From: Janthinobacterium lividum
Lineage (GTDB): Bacteria; Pseudomonadota; Gammaproteobacteria; Burkholderiales; Burkholderiaceae_D
Assembly: GCF_023509035.1 (NCBI RefSeq)
Contig: NZ_CP075583.1
Span: forward strand, 372,001-436,000
Length of the DNA: 64,000 bases
Reading direction: 5' to 3'
Every line of letters starts with the position of its first letter. The stretch's first letter is position 1. The translations under genes were made by a program, and so were the position numbers. Under the pieces are notes generated by a model, which was not told where the DNA came from, did not search any database, and saw nothing but the letters and a program-made list of their open reading frames with translations. Below are positions 37,397 through 46,120 of this stretch, one piece after another.

Positions 37397-37419
37397 AAAG
37401 GGCGCCTCGGCGCCCTTTT
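37397..37419 (+). terminator. Rho-independent terminator downstream of tamB
   Basis: AAA, stem GGGCGC (37400-37405), loop CTCG, stem GCGCCC (37410-37415), then TTTT. It lies about 145 bp after the tamB stop. The flanking A and T tracts mean it can also stop transcription from the opposite-strand gene ending at 37444. Confidence 0.8.
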
Positions 37420-37443
37420 CTTTGATCTGCCTCAAAGGCAATC

Positions 37444-37683
37444 TTACTCAGCCACGTCGAGGCCCCGCTCGATCATGCCTTCGACATACGCGCGCAAATA
37501 TTGTTCCAGCGCGGGGCCGGACAGCACGTTGGCCGTCAGCGCACCGTGCGGCGAGCCTTTCAGCACGCCGTCGTGGTACACGCGCGCAATCCAGGCCACG
37601 TCCGTGCCCTGGGTGTAATCGAGTTCATAGTCGAACGATTCTCCGCTGACTTTGCGTGTGTAGACTTCCTTGACAATTGCCAT
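37444..37683 (-). CDS. Small conserved hypothetical protein
   Basis: A protein of 79 residues with AAAGG upstream of the ATG at 37681-37683. It is acidic with well-mixed composition (KVSGESFDYELDYTQGTDVAW, then ALEQYLRAYVEGMIERG), with no membrane segment or signal peptide. It looks like a real small globular alpha/beta protein. The family was not recognised. Confidence 0.65.
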   Translation of the reverse strand: MAIVKEVYTRKVSGESFDYELDYTQGTDVAWIARVYHDGVLKGSPHGALTANVLSGPALEQYLRAYVEGMIERGLDVAE

Positions 37684-37707
37684 CTAAAACAGCCTTTCTT
37701 GACGAGA

Positions 37708-37860
37708 TTAACTGGGATGCGGGTGCGGCACGGGATCGTCCTGCGGCACCGGATGCTCGGGCCCCGGGTGGTGCCCGGGTGCTTCTTGCGGCTCCGGCGC
37801 CGGCATGGGTTCATCGACAGGCGCCGGGTCAGGCGCGCGGTGGGCATGGATGACGGACAT
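37708..37860 (-). CDS. Pro/His-rich 50-residue mini-protein
   Basis: The start at 37858-37860 has a strong GGAGG 6 nt upstream. The product is almost entirely low-complexity: Pro, His, Glu and Asp in patterns such as APDPAPVDEP, EAPGHHPGPEHP and VPHPHPS. It is probably disordered, and it could bind metal ions through its His residues. It is 24 bp upstream of the next small gene in the same direction. The longer frame from 38004 is not supported. Confidence 0.5.
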   Translation of the reverse strand: MSVIHAHRAPDPAPVDEPMPAPEPQEAPGHHPGPEHPVPQDDPVPHPHPS

Positions 37861-38082
37861 GGCGGACCTCCGTGCAGACAAAAGAAGACCATACCACGAG
37901 ATGCCCGCCGCTGCCCTTATTTGCCTGCCGGCCGGACGTCCGCGACCGGCGGCATGGCGTGACAAGGCATAGTGCTTGCATGCCAAGCAAATGTCAACAT
38001 GCAACTTTTACCGTTTGACAAGCATCGCCGCCCGCCCCCATCTGGCTTACAATCGCTGTTTTACCCGTACCCGATTGCATAC

Positions 38083-38601
38083 ATGGAAACCACCACCCTC
38101 GCCCTGCTGTTCCTGGTCCCGCTGCTGGTCTGGCGCATTTATTCGCGCCTGAAGAAACTGGTGGCGCGCCAGAAATCGCAGCTGTGGCGGCACTGGACCG
38201 TGGCGATCGCCTTGCCCGTGCTGCTGCTGTTCCTGGCAACGACGACGAAATTCGACGTCCTGCCCCTGTCCAGCCTGGGCGCGGCTGCGCTGGCCGGTGG
38301 CTGGCTGGGCGTGCTGGGCTTGAAACTGACACGCTTCGAACAGGTCGGCAAGGATTTCTTCTTTACCCAGCACCGCTATCTGGGCCTGGCCATCATGATG
38401 CTGTTCATCGCCCGATTGCTGTACCGCGGCATGGAAATCTATATGAACTCGCGCCAGGACGTGCCCGTGCCGCCGCCGCCATTCGGCCAGAGCCCGCTGA
38501 CCATGGCTGCCTACGGCCTCGTCATCGGCTACTACGCCGTGTATGCGTGGGGCCTGGTGCGCTGGCGCCAGCGCAACAAGCCACTGCAGGCGCCCGAGTA
38601 A
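38083..38601 (+). CDS. Four-TM integral membrane protein
   Basis: A protein of 172 residues starting at 38083. Hydrophobic segments lie near the N-terminus (LALLFLVPLLVW), at about 42-58 (IALPVLLLFLA), about 63-80, about 100-112 (LGLAIMMLFIARLLY) and near the C-terminus (YGLVIGYYAVYAWGLV). It resembles small CcdC/DUF1453-like membrane proteins, but this is a weak match by eye. Function unknown. Confidence 0.7.
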   Translation: METTTLALLFLVPLLVWRIYSRLKKLVARQKSQLWRHWTVAIALPVLLLFLATTTKFDVLPLSSLGAAALAGGWLGVLGLKLTRFEQVGKDFFFTQHRYLGLAIMMLFIARLLYRGMEIYMNSRQDVPVPPPPFGQSPLTMAAYGLVIGYYAVYAWGLVRWRQRNKPLQAPE

Positions 38602-38610
38602 GTCATCCCG

Positions 38611-39420
38611 TCAGTAGTACTGGCACAGGCCTTCACAGCTCGTCACCGCCAGCGCCTGACGTATCGTCGCCAGCGCCGGCGCCAGGGCGGGATCGAGGTC
38701 CTTGTCCGCATCAGCCATGCTGATCAGCAGGCGCTCGCGCAAGGGCGGCGCCATCAGACTGGCATTCGCCGTGGCGTGCTGCGCGGCCGCTTCCAGCATC
38801 CGTTTCTTTTGCGCCACGTTCCAGAACGGCACTTGCGCGAACTGCACCACGCCAGTGTAAACAACGGCGGTATTCTTGCTGAACGCGCGTGCGCGCAGAC
38901 GCTCGGCCCCGCTCACTGCGGACGCCGGCTGGGCACTGAATTCCTGCTCCATCAGCCCAATCAAATGGCCATGGCAATGCATGCTGAAAGCAAACAACGT
39001 GCTCATTTCATCGCCATAATTGGCCAGGTTCTGCGTCACTTGTTCCTTGCGCGCCTGCTGCAGCTGCGCGCTGGACAGCGGCAAGGGCCATGCGAGGCCA
39101 AACGTATAGTATGTTTTTCCCAAACGCATGGCCTTTTCGCAGACGGCCACGCTCTGGTTCACGTCTTGCAGCGCGGCAACGGGCGTCTGGAACAGGCGCG
39201 GGCCGTCGGCGATGTGGGCAAACAGCTGCGCCACGACAGGGTCCCGCAGGCGCGGCAAGCCGCTTTGTGGCGTCGCCTTGGCCATCAGCGCTTCCAGCTG
39301 GTCGCTGGCTTGCTGGAAATCGGTATAGCTATCGGCCCAGGCGACGGGCGCCACGAGGGCGGAGGAAAGGCAGAACAGACGGCCGAGGCGGCGCAACGGC
39401 ATGGAAATCGACAGGGACAT
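38611..39420 (-). CDS. Periplasmic hypothetical protein
   Basis: A protein of 269 residues with a signal peptide (LGRLFCLSSALVAPVAWA). The mature part is largely helical (DFQQASDQLEALMAKA, SSAQLQQARKEQVTQNLANYG) with a Cys near each end of the body. One region, FAFSMHCHGHLIGLMEQEF, has a Cys/His cluster. It ends TSCEGLCQYY. The family was not recognised. It is convergent with the membrane protein gene, 9 bp apart. Confidence 0.7.
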   Translation of the reverse strand: MSLSISMPLRRLGRLFCLSSALVAPVAWADSYTDFQQASDQLEALMAKATPQSGLPRLRDPVVAQLFAHIADGPRLFQTPVAALQDVNQSVAVCEKAMRLGKTYYTFGLAWPLPLSSAQLQQARKEQVTQNLANYGDEMSTLFAFSMHCHGHLIGLMEQEFSAQPASAVSGAERLRARAFSKNTAVVYTGVVQFAQVPFWNVAQKKRMLEAAAQHATANASLMAPPLRERLLISMADADKDLDPALAPALATIRQALAVTSCEGLCQYY

Positions 39421-39507
39421 TGGATCAGAAGAACACTATTGGATAATTGGCAATTATAACAATCTGTATCCACAGTACATTTAATTGTGTTTTACACCAT
39501 CACTTGC

Positions 39508-40086
39508 CTAGGCAATGATGGTGACGCGCGGCCAGCGCGCCGCATAGTCCTTGCTGGCCAGGCGCTGCGCATAGCCGTCCAGGCTGATGCGCGCCGGGTT
39601 GCGCCGCACCACCATGCCGAACAGGTCATCGAGACCGTGCGGTGCGACGATGCCAATCTCGCCATCCGGCTGCAGATAGATGCCGACGGCCGTGGCAAAC
39701 TCGGGCCAGGAAGCGATGGCGTCATCGAGCGACAGCAAGGGCGGCACGGCGTAGCCAAACGCATCTTCGAACCACAGGTGTACCCGAGCCTGGTTGCATA
39801 CGTCCCACGGCACGCCGGGCAGCAAAGTTGCCAGGCGCTGGCGCAGTTCCACCTCGCGCCCGGGTTGCAAATTGTGCGCATCGAAATACGCCACGTCGAT
39901 ATCAGCCAGCGCCGATGGTTGCGCGTAACCGTGCAAGGCGTCCCACACGAGCTTGCGCACGGCGCCGGCGCCGATGCAGCAGTCAGGCAGGCCCAACTGC
40001 GCCACGGCGTGCAGGGCCTGCATGCACCACGGCGTGGCGCTGGCGATGGCGCGCAGTCGCGTGGCCAGCGCTTCCTGCGTACTCAT
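39508..40086 (-). CDS. Nucleotidyltransferase family protein (DUF925/COG3575-like)
   Basis: A protein of 192 residues from the ATG at 40084-40086. The pattern CCIGAGAVRKLVWDALHGY followed by DIDVAYFD matches the COG3575 nucleotidyltransferase-like family, with the DxD of the fold in DIDV. The C-terminal half (FEDAFGYAVPP, then IGIVAPHGLDDLFGMVVRRNP) also fits. The biochemical role of this family is unclear. It lies 4 bp after the DUF4424 gene and may be co-transcribed with the SMC operon. Confidence 0.82.
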   Translation of the reverse strand: MSTQEALATRLRAIASATPWCMQALHAVAQLGLPDCCIGAGAVRKLVWDALHGYAQPSALADIDVAYFDAHNLQPGREVELRQRLATLLPGVPWDVCNQARVHLWFEDAFGYAVPPLLSLDDAIASWPEFATAVGIYLQPDGEIGIVAPHGLDDLFGMVVRRNPARISLDGYAQRLASKDYAARWPRVTIIA

Positions 40087-40090
40087 GCAG

Positions 40091-41095
40091 CTATGGCCGG
40101 ATCTGCGGCGCCACGCCGTCGTGGCTAACCGTGCCTTCGACATTGCCGAAGTACACGTCCAGGTCTTGCTTCGGATGGAAGTTGCGCAGCTTGACTTGCA
40201 AGGTGGTGGGGTTGATTTTGGTGAACGTGCCGGGGAAGCACAGGCTGACCAACTCGTCCGACTTGCCCTTGATCAGGTTCAAGGTAAAGTCTTCGATGCC
40301 ATTCTTCCAGGTGTTACCCGTCGTCAAAATGTACGAGACCCACACGGCATTGACGAAGCCGCTTTCGCCCTGCTGGGCCGCCAGGCGGTTCCACGTCTTG
40401 TAGAAGGCCTTGTCGCCGCAGTATTTCTTTTCAAATGTATTGCCTTCGCCCAGGTAGGACGCGCCCGGACCGGCCGCGACGAACGGCGCATATTGATGGC
40501 GCACGCGCACGACTTTGCCTGCAGGGAATTTTTGCTGCCACAGGTAGATGACTTTCACGGTCCAGGCCGGCACCCATTCCTCGTCGTACAACTGGGCCAG
40601 CAAGCCCTCCTTGATCATGATCTTGCTCTGCGCGGCCGTCAGCGGCACCACCTTCTTGTCGAACGGCGTGTGCGAGGGAAAATACGCAATTTGCGCATCG
40701 GACAAGCCCAGCTGGCGCAAGCGGGCCGTCACGTCTTCGGCGTCAAGCTTGGCGACGAAGGTGGTTTTATAGTCCTTGCGCTTGCCATCCACGTCGACAG
40801 TAAACTGCTGCGGCTGGCCATAGTACGTGGGCGAGCCATGGTAGCCGGCCGCGTATTCCGGCAAGGGGAAGAAGATCGTCTCTTCCACATCCGTTTTCGA
40901 CTCGTTGAGGAACTCGTACTCGACCTTGATCAATTCCGCGCTCACGCTGAGCACTTCCTTTTTCATGGCCACGGCATCCGTTTTGCCGAACAGGATGCCG
41001 CCCGTGCTCACGGAACCGATGCCATCGTTGGCCACGGCCGGCGCCGAACACGCCAGCGCCAGCGCGGCAACTGCCAGCAAGGTGCGTACGCGCAT
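40091..41095 (-). CDS. DUF4424 family exported protein
   Basis: A protein of 334 residues. The start at 41093-41095 is preferred because it yields a signal peptide (LLAVAALALACSAPAVA). The mature N-terminus ANDGIGSVSTGGILFGKTD and later VEETIFFPLPEY are the hallmark of DUF4424, a periplasmic family of unknown function. The start codon overlaps the stop of the upstream SMC ATPase gene (TGATG), so the two are translationally coupled, although the products should sit in different compartments. Confidence 0.85.
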   Translation of the reverse strand: MRVRTLLAVAALALACSAPAVANDGIGSVSTGGILFGKTDAVAMKKEVLSVSAELIKVEYEFLNESKTDVEETIFFPLPEYAAGYHGSPTYYGQPQQFTVDVDGKRKDYKTTFVAKLDAEDVTARLRQLGLSDAQIAYFPSHTPFDKKVVPLTAAQSKIMIKEGLLAQLYDEEWVPAWTVKVIYLWQQKFPAGKVVRVRHQYAPFVAAGPGASYLGEGNTFEKKYCGDKAFYKTWNRLAAQQGESGFVNAVWVSYILTTGNTWKNGIEDFTLNLIKGKSDELVSLCFPGTFTKINPTTLQVKLRNFHPKQDLDVYFGNVEGTVSHDGVAPQIRP

Positions 41096-43926
41096 CACGC
41101 CACCTTGCCCGAAACGGGATCGACCCGGCGCTGCAGCACGAAAATCGGTTGCGCCCATTGGGTATCCTTTTTCTTCTTGCTGGTGATCAAAGTCAGCTCC
41201 GATGGATCGTAGACATCCGTGTTGTGCGTCAACGGCGTCGTCATCAGGTATTGCGCTTCCGTATTTTTCAGGAACTCGCCGACCAACTGGATGTTGCGGA
41301 TATCGAGGTGGGCAAACGGTTCGTCGATGAAGACGAAGCCGCCGGAACCGTCTTCCGATTTCAGCAAGCCGATCAACAGCACCAGCGACTTCATGACCTG
41401 CTGGCCGCCCGACGCTTCGCCATCGTTCATGCCAATGACGCCCTTGCCGTCGAACTTGAAGCGCACGTGCAAGCCCGCCTGCGACAGCTGCACATCGTCG
41501 TTTTCGAGGCGCACGGGGTCGGCATGCACTTCGATGCCGGCCAGTTCACCCAGCTCCTTGATGTTCTTGCTGTAAGTCTTGATGGTGTAGCGCAAGCGTT
41601 CCATGTAGGCGCCACGGGCATTGCCCGTCGCTTCGATGGCGCGGTTGTTCTGGTAGCGGCGCTCGTCCGTTTCCGACTGGCGGCCATGCAGCTGGTCCGA
41701 CAGGCGGTGGTGCTGGTCGATGACGGTGGCGTCGAGTTCCCAGTCGTCACGCGCCAGGCTGTTTTGCAGGCTGGCCACGCGCAAGTCGACCTGGTGCGCA
41801 TTCTGGTGTTCGGCGACAAGCGCCGCGCGTCGACCCGGCCTGCGCCAGCTTTTCGGCAGATGGCGCCACGCATGGCGCAAGGCCAGCAAAGCGCGCGCAT
41901 GCTCGGCGCGCTGTTCAATTTGTTTCTTGTAGCCCAGGCGCGAACCGGCTTCCGCTTCCGACAAAGCCAGGCGCGCGTTTTGCCACACCGTATCGGCACG
42001 CGTGCGCGCCACGGTGGCGTTCTTGGTGAGATTCTGCAGTTCGCCCAGGCGCCCGCCCACTTCCAGGCGCTCTTCCTTGAGCGGCTTCGAGTTGCGCAGC
42101 GCTTCGGCGAATTCTTCCTGGCGCGCACTGAGTTCCTTGGCCGCGTCGACGCCGGCGATGCGCGCTTTTAAGGCGCCCACTTCGGCCGCCAGTTTCGAGA
42201 TCGCCAGGGTGAGCGTGTCTTCCTGCCCCTCCAGGCCCGGCAGCGAGCGCAACAGCGCTTCCAGGCGGCCGCTGCGGCCAGCCTGGCCGAAGCGGTAGCG
42301 CGACGCTTCCACGAACAGGGAGCGTCCGCCGCGGCGTTCGCGGTGATAGGCCTCGGGCGTGATCCACTCTTCGTGGTTGCCCAGCTTGAAGCCCGCTTCG
42401 ACGGAATCGACACGCGCAATGCGCGACAATTGCTCGATCAGCCAGCTTGGCACGGGCGCGGAAAATTTCACCACGGCCAGCAAGCTCTCGTCTTTCGCCA
42501 CTGGCGCCGTGACCAGGTCGGGCACGATGAAGTGGCGGTAGCGTTCTTTTTCCGCCAAACGGTAGGCGGCCGACGCATCCTTGGCCTTGTCGAGCAGGAC
42601 GACCGAGGCGTAACCGCCCAGCACGCCTTCGACGGCGCCCTGCCAGCGGCTGTCCGTCACTTCGACGATGTCCGACAGCATCGCGTGGCTGATCCCCGCA
42701 TCGCGCAGCGCGCGGCGCATGCCGCGCACATTGTCCGGCTCCGGCATGGCCGTCTTGCCTTGCAGCGCGGCAATGGTGGCCTGCTCACCCGCGATGCGGG
42801 CGGACAAGGCGTCGCGCTGCTGGCGCTGGCGCAGCAAATCCGCTTCCTTCTGTTCCAGCTGCGCCGCCACTTCGGCGATGTCGCTGCCCGAGTCGGCCGC
42901 CAGCTTGTGCAAACGGTCCTTCTGTTCCAGCAGGCTGTCCAGCGGTTTCAGTTTTGCATTGATCAGCGATAGGCGACTCTGCAGGCCAATGGATTCCTGC
43001 TCCAGCAAGGTCTCGTTCATCTGCGCGTCGGACAGGGCTTTCGCTTGCGCGGCCAGCGCATTGCGCTTGTCCGTCAGTTGCTGGTCCGCCTGCGCCATCG
43101 GTTTGCGCGCATCGCGCAATTGCCGGCTGGCCGTGGCCGCCTTTTCGCGCGCCTCGTGGTACTGCAGGCTGGGCAGCACTTCTTCCAGCAGGTTGCGGCG
43201 CTCCTTGTGCAGACCTTCCCACTGGTGGTAATTGGCCACGCGCAGGCGCAAGCCTTCGAGGTTGGTTTTCGACGCCTCGAGTTCCGTCTCGAAGCGTTTC
43301 AGCTCCACTTCCGTATCGCGCTGGTGGCGCTTGGCTTCGTCATAGGCGTCCAGCACTTCCTTGTCGCCAAAGACCTGGAACACCAGGTCGAGCAGCTGGC
43401 GCGGCGCGTATTCGCACAATTTGTCCGTCTCGCCCTGCTCCAGCGCCAGCACTTTCGACATGGCGGGCGACAGGCCCGCATTGGCCAGGCGCTTGCGGTA
43501 ATTTTCCACGCCCAGCCAGTCGTTGGCGTCCGTGATGTCCTCGATCTGCACATTGCCCGGACGCATCAGATACTGGCGCTTCCAGTCGCCGCCGTTCTTC
43601 TGGATCTGGCAGAACAGGGTCACTTCATCGTCGCTGAAGAAGCCGGAACTGCGGAACGGCCGGTTCGACAGTTGCTTGCCCACGTTCTTGTTGTCGACCA
43701 CGGCACGTAGCCAGGCCGTCTGCTGTCCCGAGTGGCGCGCATAGTGTTTATACGTGCGGCCCATCGAGCAATCGAGGCCGAACAGGGTGCGCAAGGCGTC
43801 GAGCAAGGTGGTCTTGCCCGAACCGTTCTGTCCCGCGATGGTGATGATCTTCGCGTCGAGCGGAATATTCTTGATGCGCTGCCAGTAATCCCAGTGCACC
43901 AGTTCAAGTGATTTGATATGAAACAT
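41095..43926 (-). CDS. SMC-like condensin ATPase (MksB/JetC type)
   Basis: A protein of 943 residues, short for an SMC, as in MksB. The Walker A is GQNGSGKTT at 32-40, after LVHWDYWQRIKNIPLD. A long coiled coil (about 200-400 and 570-770) surrounds a hinge-like middle (about 410-560). The ABC signature ASGGQQ is at about 835 and the Walker B FVFIDEPFAHLD starts at 864. With the two upstream genes it forms a kleisin-kite-SMC operon, gene order F-E-B. Such complexes compact or extrude DNA. Residues encoded at about 41822-41858 are Arg/Pro/Trp-rich and out of character, as if a pair of compensating indels were present. Confidence 0.85.
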   Translation of the reverse strand: MFHIKSLELVHWDYWQRIKNIPLDAKIITIAGQNGSGKTTLLDALRTLFGLDCSMGRTYKHYARHSGQQTAWLRAVVDNKNVGKQLSNRPFRSSGFFSDDEVTLFCQIQKNGGDWKRQYLMRPGNVQIEDITDANDWLGVENYRKRLANAGLSPAMSKVLALEQGETDKLCEYAPRQLLDLVFQVFGDKEVLDAYDEAKRHQRDTEVELKRFETELEASKTNLEGLRLRVANYHQWEGLHKERRNLLEEVLPSLQYHEAREKAATASRQLRDARKPMAQADQQLTDKRNALAAQAKALSDAQMNETLLEQESIGLQSRLSLINAKLKPLDSLLEQKDRLHKLAADSGSDIAEVAAQLEQKEADLLRQRQQRDALSARIAGEQATIAALQGKTAMPEPDNVRGMRRALRDAGISHAMLSDIVEVTDSRWQGAVEGVLGGYASVVLLDKAKDASAAYRLAEKERYRHFIVPDLVTAPVAKDESLLAVVKFSAPVPSWLIEQLSRIARVDSVEAGFKLGNHEEWITPEAYHRERRGGRSLFVEASRYRFGQAGRSGRLEALLRSLPGLEGQEDTLTLAISKLAAEVGALKARIAGVDAAKELSARQEEFAEALRNSKPLKEERLEVGGRLGELQNLTKNATVARTRADTVWQNARLALSEAEAGSRLGYKKQIEQRAEHARALLALRHAWRHLPKSWRRPGRRAALVAEHQNAHQVDLRVASLQNSLARDDWELDATVIDQHHRLSDQLHGRQSETDERRYQNNRAIEATGNARGAYMERLRYTIKTYSKNIKELGELAGIEVHADPVRLENDDVQLSQAGLHVRFKFDGKGVIGMNDGEASGGQQVMKSLVLLIGLLKSEDGSGGFVFIDEPFAHLDIRNIQLVGEFLKNTEAQYLMTTPLTHNTDVYDPSELTLITSKKKKDTQWAQPIFVLQRRVDPVSGKVA

Positions 43927-43934
43927 GGGCGCTT

Positions 43935-44669
43935 TCAGTGAGGGAGGTCGGACGCGGGCTCGTCGCCCGCGTCAGGCAGGTCGCCGATGTCGGCGGACAA
44001 GTCGTCAGCCAGGTCGGCATCGGGGTCGATGGCCACCAGGCGCGCCGGCGCACGCTTGAACACGTCGGCCAGGGCGCCATTGATGATGCGCTCTTTCAAA
44101 ACGTCCGTGTCCATCATCAGGTCCAGCAGCGGGCCTTCCAGGATGAAATCGCCGCGCCGCTCGATGAAGCCCAGCTTGGCCAGGGTGCCCAGATTCATGT
44201 CCATGCGCGTCTTCTTGCCCAGCTTGTCGCCGAAGTCGGACAGCAGCGCCTTGTAGGAAATGCCGATCGATGCGTCTTCCGCGCGCGGCAGCGGCTTTTC
44301 CGTGCCAAACATATCGTTCTGGTCATCGTCCGCGTGCTGGTGCGTTTCCTGGCGTTCGCGCTTGGGCAGGATAATCTGCGCCCACAGCACCACCAGCAAG
44401 GCCACGCCATCGCGCGCCAGGCCGAAATTGTTGTTTTGCCAGACGTCGCGCGCGCCGAATATCTTCGGCTCGATGGTGCGCGTCAAGGCCAGGGTGACAT
44501 GGTCGGCATACACGTTGTCGAGCAGTTTCAAGCCGCAGGCCAGCAGGCGCGCATCGATTTCGGCGCGGAACAGCTCGTCGGACAGCACGCGCTTGACGAG
44601 CTTGTCGTCGCGGCGCAGGGTTTGATGCGTGAGCAGGCGCGCAATCAGGATTTGGGAATCGTCATTCAT
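43935..44669 (-). CDS. Kite-like subunit of an SMC complex (MksE/JetB-like)
   Basis: A protein of 244 residues. The start at 44667-44669 overlaps the upstream kleisin-like gene's stop by 8 bp. The helical N-terminal two thirds (LLTHQTLRRDDKLVKRVLSD, then ALLVVLWAQIILPKRE) and a later winged-helix-like part (NLGTLAKLGFIERRGDFIL) fit the tandem-WHD kite proteins that pair with kleisins. It ends in a highly acidic tail (DPDADLADDLSADIGDL). The assignment rests on size, gene order and partner genes as much as on motifs. Confidence 0.68.
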   Translation of the reverse strand: MNDDSQILIARLLTHQTLRRDDKLVKRVLSDELFRAEIDARLLACGLKLLDNVYADHVTLALTRTIEPKIFGARDVWQNNNFGLARDGVALLVVLWAQIILPKRERQETHQHADDDQNDMFGTEKPLPRAEDASIGISYKALLSDFGDKLGKKTRMDMNLGTLAKLGFIERRGDFILEGPLLDLMMDTDVLKERIINGALADVFKRAPARLVAIDPDADLADDLSADIGDLPDAGDEPASDLPH

Positions 44670-46044
44670 CGGCTGTGCCGCTATCTAAATCAAGTGAAAC
44701 ATTCAGTGAAAGCGAGGCGATCGACATGGCCGCCACGTGGGGGTCGGTCAGTTGGACCATCTCGTCGGTCGGTATAAAGGTAATCGGCAAACGGGCCAGT
44801 TCGGCCGTTGATCCCTGCAAGCTCGCTTCGGACACATCGCCCAGCAGCGGCAGCATCGAGGCGCGGTACGAGGCCACGGCAAAACTGGCCGGCAGCAGGG
44901 AATCCTGCACGGGCACGCTCTTCGGTCCCTCTTCGCCGATGCTGGGGAAATTGCCCAGGCTGGCGAAGTTCGACAGGCGTTCGAGCAAGTCATCGAGTTC
45001 AAGCTGCATGGCGGGACCGTCGCTGATGGTGGTGGGCGCGTCCTCTCCGCTGGGCAGGCCCGTGTTGATGACGCCTGCCGCCCGTTCGGACAGCAGTTCC
45101 GTTTCGGCCACATCGATCATTTCGGCCGGCGTGGAGAACAGGGGTACGACAGGCTGGTCGATGGCGCCTTCGGCCAGGCTGGCCAGGTCGTCATGCAGCA
45201 AGAGCCAGCGCTTGATGTCGGTGGTCGACAGGCCAGACTGCCCCAGGTGCACGCGCTGGCGCTCGATCTGGTTCAGGGCGCGCGAGAACATGCCTTGCAT
45301 GTTGAGCAACTTGCTTTGCGCACGGCCGATCGCCTGCGCCGCCTTGTGCGTGGCGCTGTCCGCGTTTTCATCGGAAGTAATCGCCACCAGAATCTCGGAA
45401 CCCTTCTCGACCCAGTCGCACGCCATGTTCCACTTCGCTTGCGCCGTGCGCAAACGGAATTCGGAACCGGAGGCGATGGCGTCGGAGAATTCTTCCGTCA
45501 AGTCCACCAGGCGGCCCAGCAAATGCTGAAGTTGCTCGACCGATACGCCGCCCACGGCTTGCGCGCCCGCCACCTGCGACAGCAGAAAACCCATTTCCGC
45601 TTCGTCTTCCGTCTGGCCCAGGCCCAGCAAGCTGTCGATGGCGGACAGCACATTGCGCGCCATGGGCGTGACGCGGTACACGCCCTGCTGCGCATCCCAG
45701 GCCAGCAACTGGTTCGAGCGCAGGCGCAGCAAGACCGTTTCCAGGCTTTCCGGCAACAGATACGCCAGTTTCGTATTGATATCGGCGCGCGTATAGGCGG
45801 ACGTGGCCGCATCGGACGCCAGCTCGCGCAACACCAGCAGACGCACCAGCACGCCATCGAAACCGCCGTGGAACAGGGCTGTAAACACTTGCAGCAAGGG
45901 CTGCGCCCGCTTCAAGTGAAATACTTGCTCGATTTCATCGGCCGAAATATTGGGCTGGAAATGCGCCTGCAAGGAATCGTGATGCTCTTGCTCTGTCTGA
46001 TTTGCATCCGTAGCCACGGCTGCACTTGCCATTATATCAATCAT
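44662..46044 (-). CDS. Kleisin-like subunit of an SMC complex (MksF/JetA-like)
   Basis: A protein of 460 residues. The N-terminal ~130 residues hold winged-helix-like features (LLQVFTALFHGGFDGVLVRLL, LLRLRSNQLLAWDAQQGVYRVT). A long helical middle (for example SAIDSLLGLGQTEDEAEMGFLL and SKLLNMQGMFSRALNQIERQR) follows, then an acidic C-terminal half ending SLDLDSGTADE. Size and first place in the operon match MksF/JetA kleisins. The start is the ATG at 46042-46044; an ATG four codons later (MASAAV) is also possible. Confidence 0.68.
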   Translation of the reverse strand: MIDIMASAAVATDANQTEQEHHDSLQAHFQPNISADEIEQVFHLKRAQPLLQVFTALFHGGFDGVLVRLLVLRELASDAATSAYTRADINTKLAYLLPESLETVLLRLRSNQLLAWDAQQGVYRVTPMARNVLSAIDSLLGLGQTEDEAEMGFLLSQVAGAQAVGGVSVEQLQHLLGRLVDLTEEFSDAIASGSEFRLRTAQAKWNMACDWVEKGSEILVAITSDENADSATHKAAQAIGRAQSKLLNMQGMFSRALNQIERQRVHLGQSGLSTTDIKRWLLLHDDLASLAEGAIDQPVVPLFSTPAEMIDVAETELLSERAAGVINTGLPSGEDAPTTISDGPAMQLELDDLLERLSNFASLGNFPSIGEEGPKSVPVQDSLLPASFAVASYRASMLPLLGDVSEASLQGSTAELARLPITFIPTDEMVQLTDPHVAAMSIASLSLNVSLDLDSGTADE

Positions 46045-46111
46045 TCTTTTCCGGATGAGTGTTCAGCGGGCGGCGCAGCGGGCTAACGCGGCGCTGCGGG
46101 GCGGGGGCGTC

Positions 46112-46120
46112 AGTATATCA
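46112..46120 (-). promoter_or_regulatory. Candidate extended -10 promoter of the SMC operon
   Basis: On the minus strand TGATATACT forms an extended -10 (TGn plus TATACT), 68 bp before the kleisin gene start. No good -35 was found. A run of eight G at 46145-46152 (eight C on the transcribed side) lies just upstream and could vary in length. Confidence 0.35.

Noticed and set aside
41095-46044. Calling the SMC operon a full Wadjet (JetABCD) system
   Set aside because: No TOPRIM/JetD-like gene lies next to it; the neighbours are a DUF4424 protein and a nucleotidyltransferase.
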